A stretch of DNA of 64,000 nucleotides, taken from NCBI RefSeq assembly GCF_023028105.1, contig NZ_CP095491.1, forward strand, positions 1,674,001-1,738,000. The letters are read 5' to 3'. Below are positions 61,301-64,000 of this stretch, piece by piece. The number at the start of each line of letters is the position of its first letter. The stretch's first letter is position 1. The translations under genes were made by a program, and so were the position numbers. Under the pieces are notes generated by a model that worked only from the letters and a program-made list of their open reading frames with translations, was not told the DNA's origin and made no database searches. The DNA comes from Halosolutus gelatinilyticus (GTDB lineage Archaea; Halobacteriota; Halobacteria; Halobacteriales; Natrialbaceae).

Positions 61301-61432
61301 TTACCGGCCGCGCATCCCGTCGCGGAACTCGAGGACCGTCCGCCGGAGGAGCAGGTACGAGAAGAAGATCAGCGATAGGAGGATCAGGACGACCGCGATG
61401 ATGACGGGATCGTCGGGGATGAGGTCCAGCAT
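61301..61432 (-). CDS. Very small single-helix membrane protein
   Basis: A 43-residue protein, MLDLIPDDPVIIAVVLILLSLIFFSYLLLRRTVLEFRDGMRGR, with one hydrophobic helix and a basic tail. It is just long enough to be overlooked. Convergent with the threonine aldolase. Function unknown. Confidence 0.65.
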   Translation of the reverse strand: MLDLIPDDPVIIAVVLILLSLIFFSYLLLRRTVLEFRDGMRGR

Positions 61433-61926
61433 AGGACGCGGGTACACCGTCAGCGCGCAAAATCGTTTCGACGTCGATCGGGCGGATCGAAACCGCGGTG
61501 GCGCCGGTTCAGTCTCGATCGCCGACGAACGTCCCGCGAGCCGTCCCCTTGACGTCTTTTCGCGGTAAAACTGACGTCGGTCTCGCCGGGATTTCAGTGG
61601 CTAAAATCGCCTTTTCACCTTACGCTGAATATAACCAGTGTTGGCTCGTATCCTCAATTGCGTCTCGATCGTCGACCCGCCTGGCGATCGAGACCACCGG
61701 CCTACTCCCGCTGGTCGATCCGTCGGCCGGTCCCCCCGACGATCGCCACCCGGTCACCCTCGTCCGCTTCGTTCCGCCTGAATCGGACGCGGCCGAAGAC
61801 GGCGCGGTTCCGTCTTCGCCCTCCTTTCGCCCGCGTCCCCCGCTGACGCAGTATCGCCCTCCGAGTCGCTCGCGGCCCGCGGATTGCCAGTCGCGTTCGC
61901 CGCCGTTGCTGGCGTAGCGCCGTTTC
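61433..61926. other. Intergenic region
   Basis: A 494-base gap. It contains an AT-richer strip (61565-61650, with TATAACC at 61629-61635) that might be a promoter, followed by an open frame of weak codon bias up to 61917. I see no supportable gene. Confidence 0.4.
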
Positions 61927-62433
61927 TCACCGGCCCTCGAACGACTCCACGAGCGTGCCGTCGGGTTCGCGGATCTCGCCCGCGAGGCCGTCGGCCGATT
62001 CGTCGAGCACCGCGAATCCGGGACGATTCCCGCGTGGCTGGGCGTGACTGCCCGGGTTCAACAGCACCACGTCGCCGGTCTCGACGATCGTCGGCCGGTG
62101 CGTGTGCCCGGAGACGACGACGTCGGCGCCTCGCGATCGGCCGAACATCGCCAGCCCCGCGTCCCCGCCGTCGCGTCGGTGCGTCACCGCGAACCGGATC
62201 CCGCCGGCCTCGACGATCCGCTCGGTCGGCAGCCGATCGCGCACCGCGGCGCTGTCCGCGTTGCCGTGGACGGCGTAGAAGTGTTCGCACTCCTCCTGAA
62301 AGGCGTCGAGCGCCGCCGGACTCGTGAAGTCCCCCGCGTGAATCACGGTGCCGGCCTCTCGTGCGGCGGTCAGGGCCTCGCCCGCGAGTTCGTGCCCGCT
62401 ATCGCTGTGCGTATCCGAAAAGATCGCGATCAT
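61927..62433 (-). CDS. YfcE-type metallophosphoesterase
   Basis: A 168-residue phosphodiesterase. Metal-site motifs in order: IFSDTHSD, GDFTSPAALDAF, HGNAD and GHTHRP with the final SHAQPRG loop. YfcE-like enzymes hydrolyse phosphodiesters with Mn2+; the biological substrate is unknown. Start ATG 62433 gives MIAIFSDTHSD, the family start. Confidence 0.92.
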   Translation of the reverse strand: MIAIFSDTHSDSGHELAGEALTAAREAGTVIHAGDFTSPAALDAFQEECEHFYAVHGNADSAAVRDRLPTERIVEAGGIRFAVTHRRDGGDAGLAMFGRSRGADVVVSGHTHRPTIVETGDVVLLNPGSHAQPRGNRPGFAVLDESADGLAGEIREPDGTLVESFEGR

Positions 62434-62599
62434 GCCCTCTGATTCGGGCCCGATCGGGACGATCCTTTCGAACTTTCGTCGCCGGCTCGATCGGAAGACA
62501 GTGTGCGGTCGATCGGCCGCGCCCGACGACCGGCGTCGAAGACGCGCCGCGAATTATCAGCCACCTATTCTTTTAAGACGGTGTGCGTAGGTGCCATCG

Positions 62600-63550
62600 A
62601 TGGCCAGTAGCACCTCCGTCGTACTCGCCGCGCTGTTCGCGAACGGCGCGATCGCGGTCCTCAAGTTCGGCGGCTTTCTGCTCACCGGTAGTCCCGCGAT
62701 GCTGTCGGAGACGTACCACTCGATCTCGGATACGGGCAATCAAATCTTCCTCCTCGTCGGCATCCGCTACGGGGCGCAGGAGGCGAACCGAACCCACCCG
62801 TTCGGCCACGGCAAAGCGCAGTTCTTCTACAGCTTCCTCGTCAGCGTCATGCTGTTCGGGATCGCCGGCTGGGAGAGTGCGACGCACGGCTACGAGGCGC
62901 TGACCCACGGCGGCGTCCACCGCACGAACGAACCGGTCTCGCTGCTCGGGACGACGTTCGACCCGGTGTACGTCAACTACGCCGTCCTGCTAGGTGCGAT
63001 CGCGTTCGAGGCGTACGCGTTCCACAAGGCCTACCAGGGGATCACCCGTCAGATGGCGGCCCACGGGTGGGAGAGTTTCCGCGAGGCGTTCCACAAGACG
63101 AGCGACGTGACGACGCTCACCGCGCTCACCGAGGACACGATCGCCCTCGCCGGCGCGGGGATCGCCCTCCTCGGGATCTATCTCAGTCGGGTTTACGAGA
63201 ACCCGATTTACGACGCCGGCGCCGCGCTCCTCATCGGGATCCTGCTCATGGGATTCGCCGTCGCGCTCGCGTGGGAGAACAAGCGGCTCCTCCTCGGGGA
63301 GAGCCTCCCCGAACCCGCCGAGGACGAACTGCGCGCCATCGTCGCCGGCTGGGACGGGGTCACCGACGTCGTCGACTTCCGGACCGTCTACTTCGGCGCC
63401 GAGGAACTGCTCGTCGCGGCGGACGTCGCGTTCGAACCCGACCTCGATACGGAGACGATCGACGAGCGCATCACCGCGATCGAACTGGCGCTGATGGACC
63501 ACGACGAGCAGGTCCAGAAGGTGTACATCGAACCCGAGACGATCGAGTGA
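62600..63550 (+). CDS. Cation diffusion facilitator (CDF) transporter
   Basis: A 316-residue membrane transporter of divalent cations in exchange for H+. The six-helix domain carries SETYHSISDTGNQ (H/D metal site) and HPFGHGKAQ, and the second site TALTEDTIALAG; a cytoplasmic ferredoxin-like domain (TVYFGAEELLVAADVAFEPDLDTETIDERITAIE) follows. The YHxxSD site points to Zn/Fe/Mn. The start ATG 62600 follows TTTTAAG (62570-62576) by about 24 bases, a leaderless transcript. Confidence 0.93.
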   Translation: MASSTSVVLAALFANGAIAVLKFGGFLLTGSPAMLSETYHSISDTGNQIFLLVGIRYGAQEANRTHPFGHGKAQFFYSFLVSVMLFGIAGWESATHGYEALTHGGVHRTNEPVSLLGTTFDPVYVNYAVLLGAIAFEAYAFHKAYQGITRQMAAHGWESFREAFHKTSDVTTLTALTEDTIALAGAGIALLGIYLSRVYENPIYDAGAALLIGILLMGFAVALAWENKRLLLGESLPEPAEDELRAIVAGWDGVTDVVDFRTVYFGAEELLVAADVAFEPDLDTETIDERITAIELALMDHDEQVQKVYIEPETIE

Positions 63551-63680
63551 GGAGGTCAGGACACCGCTCGGTGACCTGTCGCACCGTCGACCTCTCCCCG
63601 TGACCGCTTCGACAGGTCCGTTGACCTGTGGTTTTACGATGAGGTAGAAATATATATGTCGAAAGCATTCATTAAATTCA

Positions 63681-64000
63681 ATGAATTCGATCAGTATGTT
63701 GCTCCGGTCCACCTTCCCGGTCGCCGGCATCCTGCTGTTCTGGGGGCTCGTCGGTCAGCTACTCCCTCTCTCAGCTGCGACCACGGGCGCGCGAATCGGC
63801 GGGATCCTCATGGCAACGTTGTACGTCTTTGCAATCGCCACCTCTAGACACGCTCACACTACAGAATCAGCCGAACACACCGGTATCCACGGTGTGGCAC
63901 GCGAAAACGTTAGGGTGGCCGTTGCAGCGAGCAGTTGGTTCCTCGTTGCGTTCGTATGTTGGTTTATTTCAGTACCCCTCGAACAGACCCCCAATAATTG
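63681..64000 (+). CDS. Membrane protein, N-terminal part (runs off the window)
   Basis: At least 106 residues, MNSISMLLRSTFPVAGILLFWGLVGQLLPLSAATTG... with two or three hydrophobic helices. The ATG at 63681 lies 24-34 bases after AAATATATATG (63647-63657), a strong TATA box, so it is a leaderless start. The stop lies beyond 64000. No family is recognised. Confidence 0.65.
   Translation, partial: MNSISMLLRSTFPVAGILLFWGLVGQLLPLSAATTGARIGGILMATLYVFAIATSRHAHTTESAEHTGIHGVARENVRVAVAASSWFLVAFVCWFISVPLEQTPNN

Noticed and set aside
61498-61917. A 139-residue plus-strand frame
   Set aside because: It is Ser/Arg/Pro-rich with weak codon bias and no motif.
1-64000. CRISPR arrays or cas genes
   Set aside because: No regular repeat-spacer series or Cas motifs were seen. 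The only tandem repeat array is in the NETSAG lipoprotein.

Overview
The window is chromosomal DNA of a haloarchaeon (class Halobacteria). It is GC-rich and dense in CGATCG, its proteins are very acidic, and several genes begin 20-35 bases after a TATA/TTAA box with no leader. It carries archaeal information genes (Srp54, FtsY, prefoldin alpha, L18Ae, L31e, L39e, aIF6), Tat signals with twin arginines, and a tRNA-Arg interrupted by an intron with a canonical bulge-helix-bulge. The genus cannot be fixed from sequence alone.

Layout. 1-9.3 kb: the end of an amidohydrolase, sufS, a zinc-ribbon membrane protein, a TPR-DUF424 pair, a secreted S8 protease with a lectin tail, a CBS-MaoC fusion and srp54. 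9.4-16.3 kb: a beta-rich zinc-ribbon protein, then a cluster with a Tat lipoprotein, a membrane-anchored spermidine-synthase-like enzyme, a protein with a DUF2617-like tail, and a pentapeptide-repeat protein fused to a K+-channel pore. 16.4-27.5 kb: an iron-sulfur membrane protein, a flavin disulfide reductase, two divergent rhodaneses, a methyltransferase, a ferritin-like protein, thiE-thiM and a PAP2 phosphatase. 27.6-30.9 kb: a siroheme nitrite/sulfite reductase followed by an FrhB-like F420 oxidoreductase with ferredoxin clusters, in overlapping frames. This looks like a split form of the methanogen F420-dependent sulfite reductase. 31-41.5 kb: translation and secretion genes, a molybdopterin enzyme, a Tat-exported HExxH protein, thpR, a CoA-disulfide-reductase-like flavoprotein and the UPF0200/UPF0201 pair.

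42.9-55.06 kb is an integrated element in tRNA-Arg(TCT), bounded by a 13-base repeat of the tRNA 3' end. It holds small element genes, a large MEDS/PAS/GAF histidine kinase beside a truncated response regulator, a PD-(D/E)XK-like nuclease, a three-gene membrane/Tat operon facing two small regulators, two tandem type IV pilins, a winged-helix regulator with a palindromic operator, a Y-shaped foldable sequence, and a tyrosine integrase broken by a frameshift. The broken integrase and extra partial att copies suggest a stranded, much-rearranged element.

55.4-64 kb returns to ordinary chromosome: a Tat-exported protein, a UspA protein, an M29 aminopeptidase, membrane proteins, a threonine aldolase, a phosphodiesterase, a cation diffusion facilitator and the start of a membrane protein that leaves the window.
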